A stretch of 32,592 nt of DNA from an uncultured Clostridia bacterium. GTDB lineage: Bacteria > Bacillota > Clostridia > Oscillospirales > Ruminococcaceae. A model generated the notes under the pieces. That model saw nothing but the letters and a program-made list of their open reading frames with translations, was not told where the DNA came from and ran no database searches. The translations under genes were made by a program, and so were the position numbers. The stretch lies in contig CAMZAK010000009.1 of NCBI GenBank assembly GCA_947304245.1, positions 1 through 32,592 on the forward strand, read 5' to 3'. Within the stretch, counting starts at the first letter, position 1. Each line of letters begins with the position of its first letter. Positions 8,073 through 15,841 of the stretch are shown here, piece after piece.

Positions 8073-9191
8073 TTAAGCGGTTTTAGTTTTATTTTTTCGC
8101 TTTAATGTTAACCAAAGTTGAGCTACACCTAAAACAGAAATTAAAATTGAAAATATTCCTGAAATAATTAATATGCCTAGAAAAGGAATGGTGTTTATTA
8201 GAAAATTAATGTTACTTGAAAAAACAATAGAACCTAAATTCACACCTAAAATTAATAGTGTTGGTAAAACAAAATAAACCTTAAAATTGTTAAAGATGTT
8301 TTCAATTTCATTGTTAATTGCATTATTTGCAATTTTTGAAATTAAAATGTCTTTGTTTTTTTCATTAGCAACTAAATTTTTAATTTTATTAAAAATAAAG
8401 TTTGTGTTAAATGTTAAATTTAAAGTGGAAAGTGTTAAAGTAATAATTAAAGCAAACATTAAAATGTTATTTATTTCATATTCTAAGATGTTTGTTGCAG
8501 CTAAAAACAGGCCGCATACTACCACTAAATTTAATATAAATGCAAAAATAAAAGTTACTGCAATTAAAAAACCATTTAGTTTTTTAAATGTAATTATAAA
8601 ATAAGCACTAGTTAAAACTAAAATTAAACATACTATAAAAATTATTGAATAATCTTCATATGCGTCTATTTCTGCAGTTTCTTGTTTTGAAACAAAAATT
8701 TCTTCTGCATTGCTAATATTTAAAATTTTGGGGTAATTTTCTTTTATTTTAGCTATTAAAATATTTAATTTATCTTTAAAAATTTTGTCATTTTGGTTAA
8801 TTTCTTCAGGAATTGTTATTGTTAATTTTCCTTTTTCGGGAGTATATAAATCTTTAGAAGTTTCGGTTAGCTGAACAGTGCAGTCTTTTTCTAAAATTTC
8901 TGCAGAAATGCTTTTAACATCTTCCACATTAAAATCTTCTAAATTTTCTTCATTCAAATTAAAAGAAGGAATTTCTATTGTTGTTTTTATTTTGGGTGAA
9001 GTGTAAAATTGTGAATCTGTTAAACTAAACCATGCAATTAAAAAACCAATAAGGCCAACAAATGTTATGGTAAATATGGTTAGAAAAATGTTTTTGTGTT
9101 TTACATAATCCAGATTTTTTTTAAAAGTAAAATATTTTTTAAATTTGTTAAAAAAGTTTTCAGATTTCAAGGTTGGGTTTTTTGTTTTCAT
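8073..9191 (-). CDS. secF: Divergent SecF-like protein-export membrane protein
   Basis: This is called SecF from position and layout: it directly follows and overlaps a SecD-like gene, with one N-terminal membrane segment (about residues 38-60), an extracytoplasmic domain of about 120 residues, then five hydrophobic segments. SecDF helps pull secreted proteins through the SecYEG channel using the proton gradient. The ATG at 9191 is preferred to the in-frame ATG at 9203 because GGAGGG sits five bases before it. The region that normally carries the charged TM4 motif (S-x-N-D-T-V-V-x-F-D-R) reads LSTLNLTFNTNFIFNKIKN, without the Asp residues. Sequence similarity is low, so the family call rests partly on its neighbour. 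Confidence 0.65.
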   Translation of the reverse strand: MKTKNPTLKSENFFNKFKKYFTFKKNLDYVKHKNIFLTIFTITFVGLIGFLIAWFSLTDSQFYTSPKIKTTIEIPSFNLNEENLEDFNVEDVKSISAEILEKDCTVQLTETSKDLYTPEKGKLTITIPEEINQNDKIFKDKLNILIAKIKENYPKILNISNAEEIFVSKQETAEIDAYEDYSIIFIVCLILVLTSAYFIITFKKLNGFLIAVTFIFAFILNLVVVCGLFLAATNILEYEINNILMFALIITLTLSTLNLTFNTNFIFNKIKNLVANEKNKDILISKIANNAINNEIENIFNNFKVYFVLPTLLILGVNLGSIVFSSNINFLINTIPFLGILIISGIFSILISVLGVAQLWLTLKRKNKTKTA

Positions 9192-10815
9192 AGCGCCCTC
9201 CATATAATTTATTGTTTCTAAAAAATTTAAATTCTATTATGGTTTTAAGAATGAACTTTGTTAGCAGTGTTTCAAATAGCATAATAGCTATAATTCCTGT
9301 AAACATTGCATATGAAAAAGAAAATATGCTGTTTTGTGGGTTAAATTCTAAAATTAGGTTTAACGGTTTTAAAATGTTATAAAATAAACTGTTTTCGGGA
9401 GCAAAAACACCCATTAAAATTGCAAATATAATGATTAGCACAACGTTTAATTTTAAAATGTTCTTATAACTGCCATCTTCAAAAATTTGTTTAACGGTTA
9501 AATGTAGCGCTTTTCCTTCGTTGATGTTATTTTGAAATTTTTTAAATATGAACAGTAAACAATAAACCCCCATTAAAATTGTTAAAATAAATCCGAAAAT
9601 GGCAAATATGTTAACACAAAAGCCAGGCATGAATGAGAAAAACCCTGTAAAACATGCAATAACAAAACCTAAATGGCCTATTAAAGTAACTGCTGTTAAA
9701 CAACTCAAAAGTTTGAATCTTATGCCACTTATTGCAACTAGTATTAAAAATAATGTTAGAAGAATTATTAACATATTGTTTTTAAAATTAAAACCGAAGT
9801 TAGGGCTATTTTTATAATATTTTAATAAAGACATCTTAATTGGCATTTTGCCACTATTAATTAAATTAACATAACTTAAGGTGTTGCTAGAACCACCCTT
9901 ATTGCTCACTGCAATAATTTGTCTGTTGTCTTCGCTAATTAGGTCTAAAATGTTGCCAGAATAAACACTAGCACCGTCAACTTTAATGTCAATATTTTGC
10001 TGTGTTATTTCTTTTTCTATGTTTTGTAGATCTGTTCTTTTGTTATTTATTATTTTTTCATCATTTTCAATTTCTTTTTTTAGGGCTTCTTTTTCTTCTT
10101 TGTTTTCTTCGGATTCTAAATTTTCCTTTTTTGAACTTAAGCTTTTATCTAAAACTTTAATTTCTGAATCTAAATTAAAATATTTAATTCTTTTTTCAGA
10201 TGTGGAATCAAACATATCGTTTAATTTTTCTCTTTTTTCTTCATCTAAATTGAATTTTATGCCAGCTGTTTTATTTTTGGGTGAAAATTTAGATTTTTTC
10301 CTTTCTTCTTTGCTGTATGTTAAGCTAACAGAATTTACGTTGTCGTTGTTAAATATTAAATCTTTTTCGTCATTTTTACTGTCTAACTGTAAAAGATTTT
10401 CAAAAATATTTTTTTTAGAATTGTATGCTTTAACTTCACCGTTTGCAGCTAAATATTTTCCAATATCTTCAAAATCGAAATTTGCTTTGTTGTAGGAATA
10501 TGGAAGTTTAACTAAAATTGTTTTTTTATCTTTACTAAAATAAATTTTATTTTCTCCAAAACCTGCAAGTGCTAGTCTTTTTTTTAATATGTTTTCTACG
10601 CTTTCTTTTGTGTTTTGGTTTAGGTTTTGTTCATAGTTTAAAGTAATTATTGCTTCATCATCAAAATTACCGTCCCATTGTAAATTTTTAGCACCTTTAA
10701 AATGGGTGTTTAAACTTTCACCCCACCTTGTTTCAAAACCAAAAATTGAAATCAAAGAAAAACAAACAATTAAAAAAATTATTGCAATATAAGAAATTTT
10801 TTTAAAATTTTTCAC
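9160..10815 (-). CDS. secD: Divergent SecD-like protein-export membrane protein
   Basis: The protein has 551 aa, an N-terminal membrane anchor (about residues 6-26), a large extracytoplasmic region and a C-terminal hydrophobic block of about five to six segments. The segment LINSGKMPIKMSLLKYYKNS corresponds to the SecD motif L-x-S-G-x-L-P just before the membrane block. Residues around 185-275 form a highly charged Lys/Glu-rich region predicted to be coiled coil. The usual TM4 motif (A-V-D-A-N-V-L-I-F-E-R) appears as GVYCLLFIFKK, so the conserved Asp is missing. The GTG start at 10815 follows AAGGAGC. The gene lies 25 bp after purB and overlaps secF by 32 bp, indicating one operon. Confidence 0.7.
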   Translation of the reverse strand: MKNFKKISYIAIIFLIVCFSLISIFGFETRWGESLNTHFKGAKNLQWDGNFDDEAIITLNYEQNLNQNTKESVENILKKRLALAGFGENKIYFSKDKKTILVKLPYSYNKANFDFEDIGKYLAANGEVKAYNSKKNIFENLLQLDSKNDEKDLIFNNDNVNSVSLTYSKEERKKSKFSPKNKTAGIKFNLDEEKREKLNDMFDSTSEKRIKYFNLDSEIKVLDKSLSSKKENLESEENKEEKEALKKEIENDEKIINNKRTDLQNIEKEITQQNIDIKVDGASVYSGNILDLISEDNRQIIAVSNKGGSSNTLSYVNLINSGKMPIKMSLLKYYKNSPNFGFNFKNNMLIILLTLFLILVAISGIRFKLLSCLTAVTLIGHLGFVIACFTGFFSFMPGFCVNIFAIFGFILTILMGVYCLLFIFKKFQNNINEGKALHLTVKQIFEDGSYKNILKLNVVLIIIFAILMGVFAPENSLFYNILKPLNLILEFNPQNSIFSFSYAMFTGIIAIMLFETLLTKFILKTIIEFKFFRNNKLYGGRYENKKPNLEI

Positions 10816-10840
10816 AACCTTGCTCCTTACTTAAATTAAT

Positions 10841-12292
10841 TTAAACTAACAATTCAAATTTTTTTAAATTTTCATTGTTTAACTCATATTTTTTTAAAAT
10901 AGGATTAATAACTTCTTTTAAAAAATCTTCAACCTGTTTGGAACTCAAACCAATAAAATTTTTAGGCTTTAAAATTGCCTTTAACTCTTCTTCGTTGAGT
11001 TTTAATTCTTCATCTTTTAATAATGTTTCAACTAAATTATTATCTTCTCCATTTTGTTTAACATTAAAAGAGGTTTTTATGCAGTAATTCCTCAATTTTT
11101 CATGTATTTTTTGTCTATCTGCTCCATTTCTTGTTGCCGTCATCATAATGTTTTCTGTTGCCATGAAAGGGAGCTCTTTTAAAACTCTTTTTTCAATGAT
11201 TTTTTCATTAACCACAATTCCATTTCCAACTATGTTAATTAAAATGTTTAATATGGAATCCACCCCTAAAAATGTTTCCGGAATAACAATTCTTCTGTTT
11301 GCAGAATCGTCTAGTGTTCTTTCAAAGCATTGTGTTGCTGCTGTGAAAGCTGGGTTTAAAATGTTTGTTATAACATATCTAGAAAGCGCGGTAATTCTTT
11401 CGCTTTTCATTGGGTTTTTTTTGTAAGGCATTGCAGAAGAACCAACCTGCTTTTCTTCAAATGGTTCTTCTAGTTCTTTAAAACTTTGTAAAATTCTAAG
11501 GTCGTAAGAAAATTTCATTGCAGATTGGGCAATTCCACACAAAACAGAACAAATTTTAAAGTCTAATTTTCTTGAATATGTTTGCCCTGAAAGGTAAACT
11601 GTTTTAGAAAATCCCATTAAACCACAAATTTTTTCTTCTAGCAGCTTAACCTTTTCAGCATCATTTTTAAAAAGTTTTAAAAAACTAGCTTGTGTTCCTG
11701 TTGCTCCTTTTGAGCCCAATAACTTTAAATTTTCAATTAATTGGTTTAAATCTTCAAAGTCTGAGTAAAAATCTTGTAGCCATAATGCTGCTCTTTTGCC
11801 CACTGTTGTTAGTTGAGCAGGTTGCAGATGAGTGTATGAGAGGCAGGGTAAATCTTTAAATTTTAAACAAAACTCAGAAAAGAGTTTCATTAAAATTAAA
11901 AGTTTTCTTTTAACTAAATTTAAGGCTTCTTTCATTATAATTATGCTAGCATTATCTGTAACATAACATGAAGTTGCACCTAAATGTATTATTTTTGCCG
12001 CATTTTTGCACTGTTGCGAATAGGCATAAATTTGTGCCATTACATCGTGTTTTACAATTTTTTCTCTTTTTTTTGCTATTTCGTAGTTTATAATATTTAC
12101 GTTGTCTTCTAGTTCTTTAATTTGTAATGAAGTAATTGGTAGGCCTAATTCTTTTTGAGATTTTGCCAATGCAACCCAAAGTTTTCGCCATGTTATGAAT
12201 TTTTTTTCTTCTGAAAAAATATATAGCATTTCTTTGCTAGAATATCTAGAACAAAAAGGACTTTCATAAATATTATGTTTTAACTTTTCCAT
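10841..12292 (-). CDS. purB: Adenylosuccinate lyase
   Basis: PurB splits succinylaminoimidazole carboxamide ribotide and adenylosuccinate, releasing fumarate, in purine synthesis. The protein belongs to the fumarase/aspartase superfamily. The signature loop GSSAMPYKKNPMKSERI is intact, preceded by the conserved TSCYVTDNA and HLQPAQLTT segments. At 483 aa it has the length of the longer, eukaryote-like and clostridial form. The ATG at 12292 is the only possible start because an in-frame stop lies just upstream. Its Shine-Dalgarno match (AAGGATG) is unusually far away, about 17 nt. secD and secF follow in the same direction. Confidence 0.93.
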   Translation of the reverse strand: MEKLKHNIYESPFCSRYSSKEMLYIFSEEKKFITWRKLWVALAKSQKELGLPITSLQIKELEDNVNIINYEIAKKREKIVKHDVMAQIYAYSQQCKNAAKIIHLGATSCYVTDNASIIIMKEALNLVKRKLLILMKLFSEFCLKFKDLPCLSYTHLQPAQLTTVGKRAALWLQDFYSDFEDLNQLIENLKLLGSKGATGTQASFLKLFKNDAEKVKLLEEKICGLMGFSKTVYLSGQTYSRKLDFKICSVLCGIAQSAMKFSYDLRILQSFKELEEPFEEKQVGSSAMPYKKNPMKSERITALSRYVITNILNPAFTAATQCFERTLDDSANRRIVIPETFLGVDSILNILINIVGNGIVVNEKIIEKRVLKELPFMATENIMMTATRNGADRQKIHEKLRNYCIKTSFNVKQNGEDNNLVETLLKDEELKLNEEELKAILKPKNFIGLSSKQVEDFLKEVINPILKKYELNNENLKKFELLV

Positions 12293-12336
12293 AATTTTTT
12301 GCTAACACATCCTTTTAAAAACAAACTAACCAGCTA

Positions 12337-12365
12337 AGTTTAGCATATTTATTGTAAGTTTGCAA
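12337..12365 (-). promoter_or_regulatory. purB-secD-secF promoter with extended -10
   Basis: On the minus strand TTGCAA (12360-12365) is followed after 17 bp by TAAACT (12337-12342), preceded by TGC. The string ATATGCTAAACT recurs exactly in the dapL promoter. Confidence 0.65.
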
Positions 12366-12393
12366 CATTTTTTGGATGCGTTTAAATGTTGGG

Positions 12394-12687
12394 TTATTTA
12401 AAATTATAATATCTTAGAATTTTGTAGATTGTGTTAAAGGCTCGTTTTTTTGTTCTAGAAACGCTACTTTTACTGATATTTAAAATTTTTGCAATCTGAA
12501 AATATTTTAAACCTCTAACAAAATAAAGCTCTAATATTGTTCTTTGTCTGGGTGTTAATTCTTGTTTAATTATTAGAGCAACCATTCTTTTTAGAGTTTC
12601 AATTTTTATGGCATTTGAAGTGCCTTCTTTTTTTACAATTTTTGCAATGTCTGATTCGAATAAATAATCGAAAGAAATGTTTTTCAT
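12394..12687 (-). CDS. Small sigma-70 region-4-like helix-turn-helix protein
   Basis: This 97-aa protein is mostly one sigma region 4-type helix-turn-helix. LTPRQRTILELYFVRGLKYF is followed by IAKILNISKSSVSRTKKRAF and a basic tail. It lacks region 2, so it cannot act as a complete sigma factor. Similar small proteins are common in clostridial prophages and integrative elements, where they are thought to act as activators; the role here is inference. Translation starts at an ATG overlapping the stop of the upstream 60-aa gene (ATGA), with AGGGGA inside that gene's end, so the two are coupled. It is probably controlled by the neighbouring XRE repressor. Confidence 0.75.
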   Translation of the reverse strand: MKNISFDYLFESDIAKIVKKEGTSNAIKIETLKRMVALIIKQELTPRQRTILELYFVRGLKYFQIAKILNISKSSVSRTKKRAFNTIYKILRYYNFK

Positions 12688-12866
12688 AATATTCCCCTTG
12701 CTTTACAATAATTTGTTATTTGTCTATGTATTGAACATGTTTGCTGATATTCGCTAATTAAAATATTATAAATTTCGTTATTTGTTTTATTTTGCTTTTT
12801 AAAATTTAATATCTTTTTATATAGTATTTTGGCAGTTAGTTTATATTGGTGCATTAATTTTTTCAA
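12684..12866 (-). CDS. Uncharacterised 60-aa basic protein
   Basis: I do not recognise this family. The protein is rich in Lys, Asn, Ile and Tyr, is predicted to be helical, has no membrane segment, and ends in a short Cys-containing stretch (TCSIHRQITNYCKARGIL). The start is probably a TTG at 12866, with AGAGGCG about 9 nt upstream; the ATG at 12854 would be too far from it. It is the first gene after a strong promoter and overlaps the sigma-4-like gene by 4 bp, which supports it being real and functionally tied to that gene. Confidence 0.6.
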   Translation of the reverse strand: MKKLMHQYKLTAKILYKKILNFKKQNKTNNEIYNILISEYQQTCSIHRQITNYCKARGIL

Positions 12867-12906
12867 TAAGCATCGCCTCTTTTCAATTTACTTGTATTTA
12901 AAAAAC

Positions 12907-12919
12907 ACACATAATGTGT
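12907..12919. promoter_or_regulatory. Candidate operator O1
   Basis: ACACATAATGTGT is a palindrome of two 6-bp arms around one central base. It lies just downstream of the -10 box of the minus-strand promoter, where a bound repressor would block initiation. It shares 11 of 13 bases with the O3 candidate at 12993-13005. Confidence 0.55.
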
Positions 12920-12925
12920 AGTTTT

Positions 12926-12954
12926 ACTATAGCATTTAAAAATATAGTTGTCAA
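12926..12954 (-). promoter_or_regulatory. Strong consensus promoter of the 60-aa / sigma-4-like operon
   Basis: On the minus strand a perfect TTGACA (12949-12954) is followed after 17 bp by TATAGT (12926-12931), with TGC in front as an extended -10. It is one of the two best promoter matches in the window. A 13-bp palindrome at 12907-12919 lies just past the expected start site. Confidence 0.8.
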
Positions 12955-12964
12955 GAGAAATTTA

Positions 12965-12977
12965 ACCAAAATTTGGT
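12965..12977. promoter_or_regulatory. Candidate operator O2
   Basis: ACCAAAATTTGGT is a palindrome of two 6-bp arms around one central base, between the two divergent promoters and upstream of both -35 boxes. It has the same size and form as O1 and O3 but a different core sequence, so it may bind another factor or be chance. Confidence 0.35.
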
Positions 12978-12982
12978 AATTC

Positions 12983-13011
12983 TTGTTAAGTTACACAAAA
13001 CGTGTTAATAT
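12983..13011 (+). promoter_or_regulatory. Promoter of the XRE regulator gene
   Basis: TTGTTA (12983-12988) and TAATAT (13006-13011) are spaced by 17 bp. The spacer contains the O3 palindrome. The leader to the ATG at 13058 is about 40 nt. Confidence 0.55.
12993..13005. promoter_or_regulatory. Candidate operator O3
   Basis: ACACAAAACGTGT closely resembles O1 (outer ACACA and GTGT are shared). It lies wholly inside the spacer between the -35 and -10 boxes of the XRE promoter, a classic place for autorepression. Confidence 0.5.
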
Positions 13012-13057
13012 TCAATAAAAAATATTATAAAAATAATAATATTGTTAGGAGCATGTG

Positions 13058-13423
13058 ATGTTTGGAAAAAAATTAAGAAACTTACGAAAAAAGGTTGGTT
13101 TAACACAAGCCAATCTTGCTAAAAAATTGGGGATTTCTCCAAGCACTGTTGGAATGTATGAGCAAGGAAGAAGGGAACCAGATTCTGCTATGTTAATTAA
13201 AATTGCAGACTTGTTCGATGTTTCTGTGGATTATTTAGTTAACTTTAAAAAAGGGAAAAAATATTCAAAGAATGCAGATGAAATAGCAGATAAAATTGAG
13301 TTTATGTTAAGAAATAGAGAATATTTAAAAAACAATAAAATTTCAATTAGCAATGAAACTTTGAATTATATTGTTCAAGCTGTTAAAGAGGGCATACATA
13401 AAGCTTTTGAAAACAAAGATTGA
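13058..13423 (+). CDS. XRE-family transcriptional regulator
   Basis: This 121-aa protein has an N-terminal Cro/C1-type helix-turn-helix: LRNLRKKVGLTQANLAKKLG followed by ISPSTVGMYEQGRREPDSAM. A C-terminal helical part of about 50 residues probably serves for dimerisation. The ATG at 13058 is chosen over a GTG at 13055 because AGGAG at 13047-13051 is then 6 nt away. It is transcribed away from the 60-aa / sigma-4-like operon, with palindromes at both promoters, which fits a repressor controlling itself and that operon. The arrangement resembles the immunity region of a prophage or integrative element, although no other phage gene is nearby. Confidence 0.88.
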   Translation: MFGKKLRNLRKKVGLTQANLAKKLGISPSTVGMYEQGRREPDSAMLIKIADLFDVSVDYLVNFKKGKKYSKNADEIADKIEFMLRNREYLKNNKISISNETLNYIVQAVKEGIHKAFENKD

Positions 13424-13795
13424 ATTTAAAAAATAAATTATTAAAAAAATTCTATTTTTAAAATGTTAAAAACTTTTAAAAGTTTCAACGTTAATTTATT
13501 TTTTTTAAATTTTAAAATAGCTTAATTATTATGGAATTTAAAAGGGCTTTGAAAATTAATAACTTTCTGTAAATTAAAATTTTAAACATAACTTTTAACA
13601 AAGTTTTTCAAAAAATAAAATATTAGTCTAATTAAAGTTATTAACATTTTCAACATAGTTTTCAACAATGAATATATTAAATTTTCCACATAAATGTCAA
13701 AGTTTTCAACATTGCTATATTTACAAAATGTAAAAACAAGGCAAAAACGCTATATTGGCAGGCTTTTTTTAAATTATTTAAAAATTTAAATTAAG
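13424..13795. other. Gene-free AT-rich stretch with DnaA-box-like cluster
   Basis: No coding region or RNA gene was recognised here. The notable content is a set of 9-mers in one orientation: TTATTAACA (13638), TTTTCAACA (13647), TTTTCAACA (13659), TTTTCCACA (13682) and TTTTCAACA (13703). TTTTCCACA fits the relaxed DnaA-box consensus TTWTNCACA; the others differ from it by one base. A very A+T-rich run follows at about 13763-13793. Whether DnaA binds here is unknown. Confidence 0.4.
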
Positions 13796-13823
13796 TTGAA
13801 AAATGTTAAAAATTTGCTAAAAT
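13796..13823 (+). promoter_or_regulatory. rlmB-like gene promoter with extended -10
   Basis: TTGAAA (13796-13801), a 16-bp spacer and TAAAAT (13818-13823), with TGC directly before the -10. This repeats the TGC extension seen at purB, dapL and the 60-aa operon. The expected start site leaves a leader of under 20 nt. Confidence 0.55.
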
Positions 13824-13845
13824 TAAAAAATGGTGGTGTTTTGTT

Positions 13846-14565
13846 TTGGATAGGATAATTTTCGGGAGAAATCCAATTTTTGAATCTTTAAAAGCTAAAA
13901 GAAAAATTAAAAGAATTATTATTTCTAAAACTGCAAGAAAAGTTGAACATATTGTTAAATTAGCAGAAGCAAACTCTGTTGAAGTTAATTTTGTGGAACC
14001 TTTAAATTTAAAAAAATATGGTGAGAAAACGCAGGGTGTTGTTGCTTTTTGTGAGGAATTCAAATTTTTTAGTTTGGCAGATCTTTTAGAATATGCTAAA
14101 AAAGAAAAAAAGTGTTTTTTTTTAATATGTGATGAAATTAAAGACCCGCACAATTTAGGAGCTTTAATGCGAACCGCTTACGCTGTTGGGGTTAATTTTG
14201 TAATATTACCAAAAAAAAGAACCGCACCAATAAACTGGGCGGTTGAAAAAACTTCTTCTGGGGCAGTTAATTTTTTAAAAATTGCAATTGTTTCCAATTT
14301 GAGTGAAACAATAAAGAAACTAAAAAAAGAAGGTGTGTTTATTTATTCTGCAGATGCACAAGGAAAAAATTACTATGAATTCAACCTTAAAGGCTCTGTT
14401 GGGCTTGTTGTTGGCTCAGAAGAAAAAGGTGTTAGCGAATTAATTAAGAAAAATTCTGATGGAATTTTAAAAATTCCTATGGTTAACCCAATAGATTCTT
14501 TAAATGTTTCTGTTGCGGGAGCGGTTATTATGTATGAAATTTTAAAGCAAAATTTGAAATGTTAA
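13846..14565 (+). CDS. rlmB: TrmH/SpoU-family rRNA 2'-O-methyltransferase (RlmB-like)
   Basis: This SPOUT methyltransferase uses S-adenosylmethionine to methylate a ribose 2'-OH, in RlmB's case on 23S rRNA near the peptidyl transferase centre. The 239-aa protein has an N-terminal L30e-like substrate-binding domain beginning IIFGRNPIFESLKAK and a C-terminal knotted domain with motif 1 DPHNLGALMRTAYAVGV, motif 2 GLVVGSEEKGVSELI and motif 3 IPMVNPIDSLNVSVAGAVIMYE. The start is a TTG at 13846 with a weak GGTGGTG site about 8 nt upstream; the nearby ATG is out of frame. It converges on the ytvI-like gene with an 18-bp gap. Confidence 0.9.
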   Translation: MDRIIFGRNPIFESLKAKRKIKRIIISKTARKVEHIVKLAEANSVEVNFVEPLNLKKYGEKTQGVVAFCEEFKFFSLADLLEYAKKEKKCFFLICDEIKDPHNLGALMRTAYAVGVNFVILPKKRTAPINWAVEKTSSGAVNFLKIAIVSNLSETIKKLKKEGVFIYSADAQGKNYYEFNLKGSVGLVVGSEEKGVSELIKKNSDGILKIPMVNPIDSLNVSVAGAVIMYEILKQNLKC

Positions 14566-14583
14566 ATAAAGGGTAAATTAATT

Positions 14584-15669
14584 TTAAGAATCTTCTGAAT
14601 CTTTTTTATATTTATATAATGAAAAAGCAATCTGTGTTAAAATTGGAGCTAAAATTATGCCTAAAAAGCCAATTATTTTAGCACCTAGGTAGATTGTAAT
14701 TAATGTTGCTATTGGGTGCATTCCAATGCCTGCCCCCAAAATTTTTGGTTCTAGAAAGCTGCGAATTAAATTTATTATTGCAAAGGTTACTAAAAGGCTT
14801 ATTGCAAGGTTTAGGTTATTACTAATTAAAAGGATTAAAGCCCATGGTATTATTACAATTCCAGAACCAACAAAAGGAATGGCATCAAAACAAGAAACTA
14901 TTGCGGCAGTGCCAATAGGGTTTTTAATTTTAATTATTAAAAAACCTATGGAAAGCAGTAAAAAGCAGATGAATGTTAAGTAGCTGTAAGATTTAACATA
15001 TTTAACAATTGTGTTAATTGTGAAACTTTTTGTTTTGTGCAGGTAGTGTTGAGCTTTTTTTGGGAACATGTTTATTATAAAACTAGTTATTTTTTCATAA
15101 TCATATATGAAATAAATTGAAGACATTACTGCAAAGAGAGTTTCTATTATGAATTGTGGAATGCTTTTTCCTAGTCTTGCAATTAAAGTTAAAATGTATT
15201 TTGAGTTGTAGGTTATGAAATCGTTAATATACCATGTTATGCTTTCTAAGATTTCGGTGGTTTGCCCGTTAAGATTTGGAAAAAAGCTATTTAAAAAGTT
15301 TTTTATTTTTTCATCGAAAAAATCTTTAATTGGAATTAAATAGTTTTCATAAATTTCTTGAGATGAATTAGCAATTGTTTTTAATTCTGCTACAATTTTA
15401 ATCCCTATTTGCCAAATTAAAAAAATTATTAAACCAAATGTTAAAACAACCAAAACAATTCTGCAGAACTTATTATTAATTTTCGTTTTACTAGAAATTT
15501 TGTTGGAGATGGGTTTTAAAATAAAAGCAATTAAAAATCCAACTAAAAAAGGTGTTAAAAATTCTAAAATAATGAATTTTAATATGAGAAAAGAAATTAA
15601 TAAAATGGTTGTGTAATAAAAAACACAAACTAAAAAATTTAATTTTTCATTTAATTTGTTACTTTCCAA
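14584..15669 (-). CDS. ytvI: AI-2E family membrane protein, YtvI-like
   Basis: This 361-aa membrane protein has about eight hydrophobic segments: a pair at the N-terminus, another near residue 70, and a cluster in the last 160 residues. The C-terminal signature (DAIPFVGSGIVIIPWAL, then LEPKILGAGIGMHPIATLI) is characteristic of the AI-2E/PerM family. It fits best the sporulation branch YtvI, which has the same IPWAL and R-x-x-x-EPK pattern. YtvI is made in sporulating Bacillus but has no defined activity. The TTG start at 15669 has GAAGG 9 nt upstream. A TATAAT on the minus strand (15695-15700) may be its -10. The exact branch is less certain than the family. Confidence 0.75.
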   Translation of the reverse strand: MESNKLNEKLNFLVCVFYYTTILLISFLILKFIILEFLTPFLVGFLIAFILKPISNKISSKTKINNKFCRIVLVVLTFGLIIFLIWQIGIKIVAELKTIANSSQEIYENYLIPIKDFFDEKIKNFLNSFFPNLNGQTTEILESITWYINDFITYNSKYILTLIARLGKSIPQFIIETLFAVMSSIYFIYDYEKITSFIINMFPKKAQHYLHKTKSFTINTIVKYVKSYSYLTFICFLLLSIGFLIIKIKNPIGTAAIVSCFDAIPFVGSGIVIIPWALILLISNNLNLAISLLVTFAIINLIRSFLEPKILGAGIGMHPIATLITIYLGAKIIGFLGIILAPILTQIAFSLYKYKKDSEDS

Positions 15670-15770
15670 TTAAATTAACCTTCTTTTTTAAAAAATTATA
15701 TTATTTAATTTTAGTTAAGGTTAATGTAAAATTTTGATGTATTTTAAAAACAGACTAAAAACTAAAAATC

Positions 15771-15799
15771 TTGACACGTTAATGTTATTAATTTAAACT
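15771..15799 (+). promoter_or_regulatory. Aconitase gene promoter
   Basis: A perfect TTGACA (15771-15776), a 17-bp spacer and TAAACT (15794-15799). The same -10 variant is used at purB and dapL. The leader to the TTG start is about 35 nt, with no riboswitch or other leader structure recognised. Confidence 0.65.
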
Positions 15800-15841
15800 T
15801 AGTGTGTTGAATTTAAAATGTTTTTGATTGGAGGTTTTGCT

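Noticed and set aside
9986..10495. 169-aa open frame on the plus strand
   Set aside because: It is antisense to the charged coiled-coil region of secD, is an Ser/Phe-rich low-complexity translation, and has no ribosome binding site.
13424..13845. Possible tRNA or small RNA gene in the gap
   Set aside because: No T-loop motif, cloverleaf pairing or convincing promoter-terminator pair was found; only the DnaA-like motifs and the rlmB promoter stand out.
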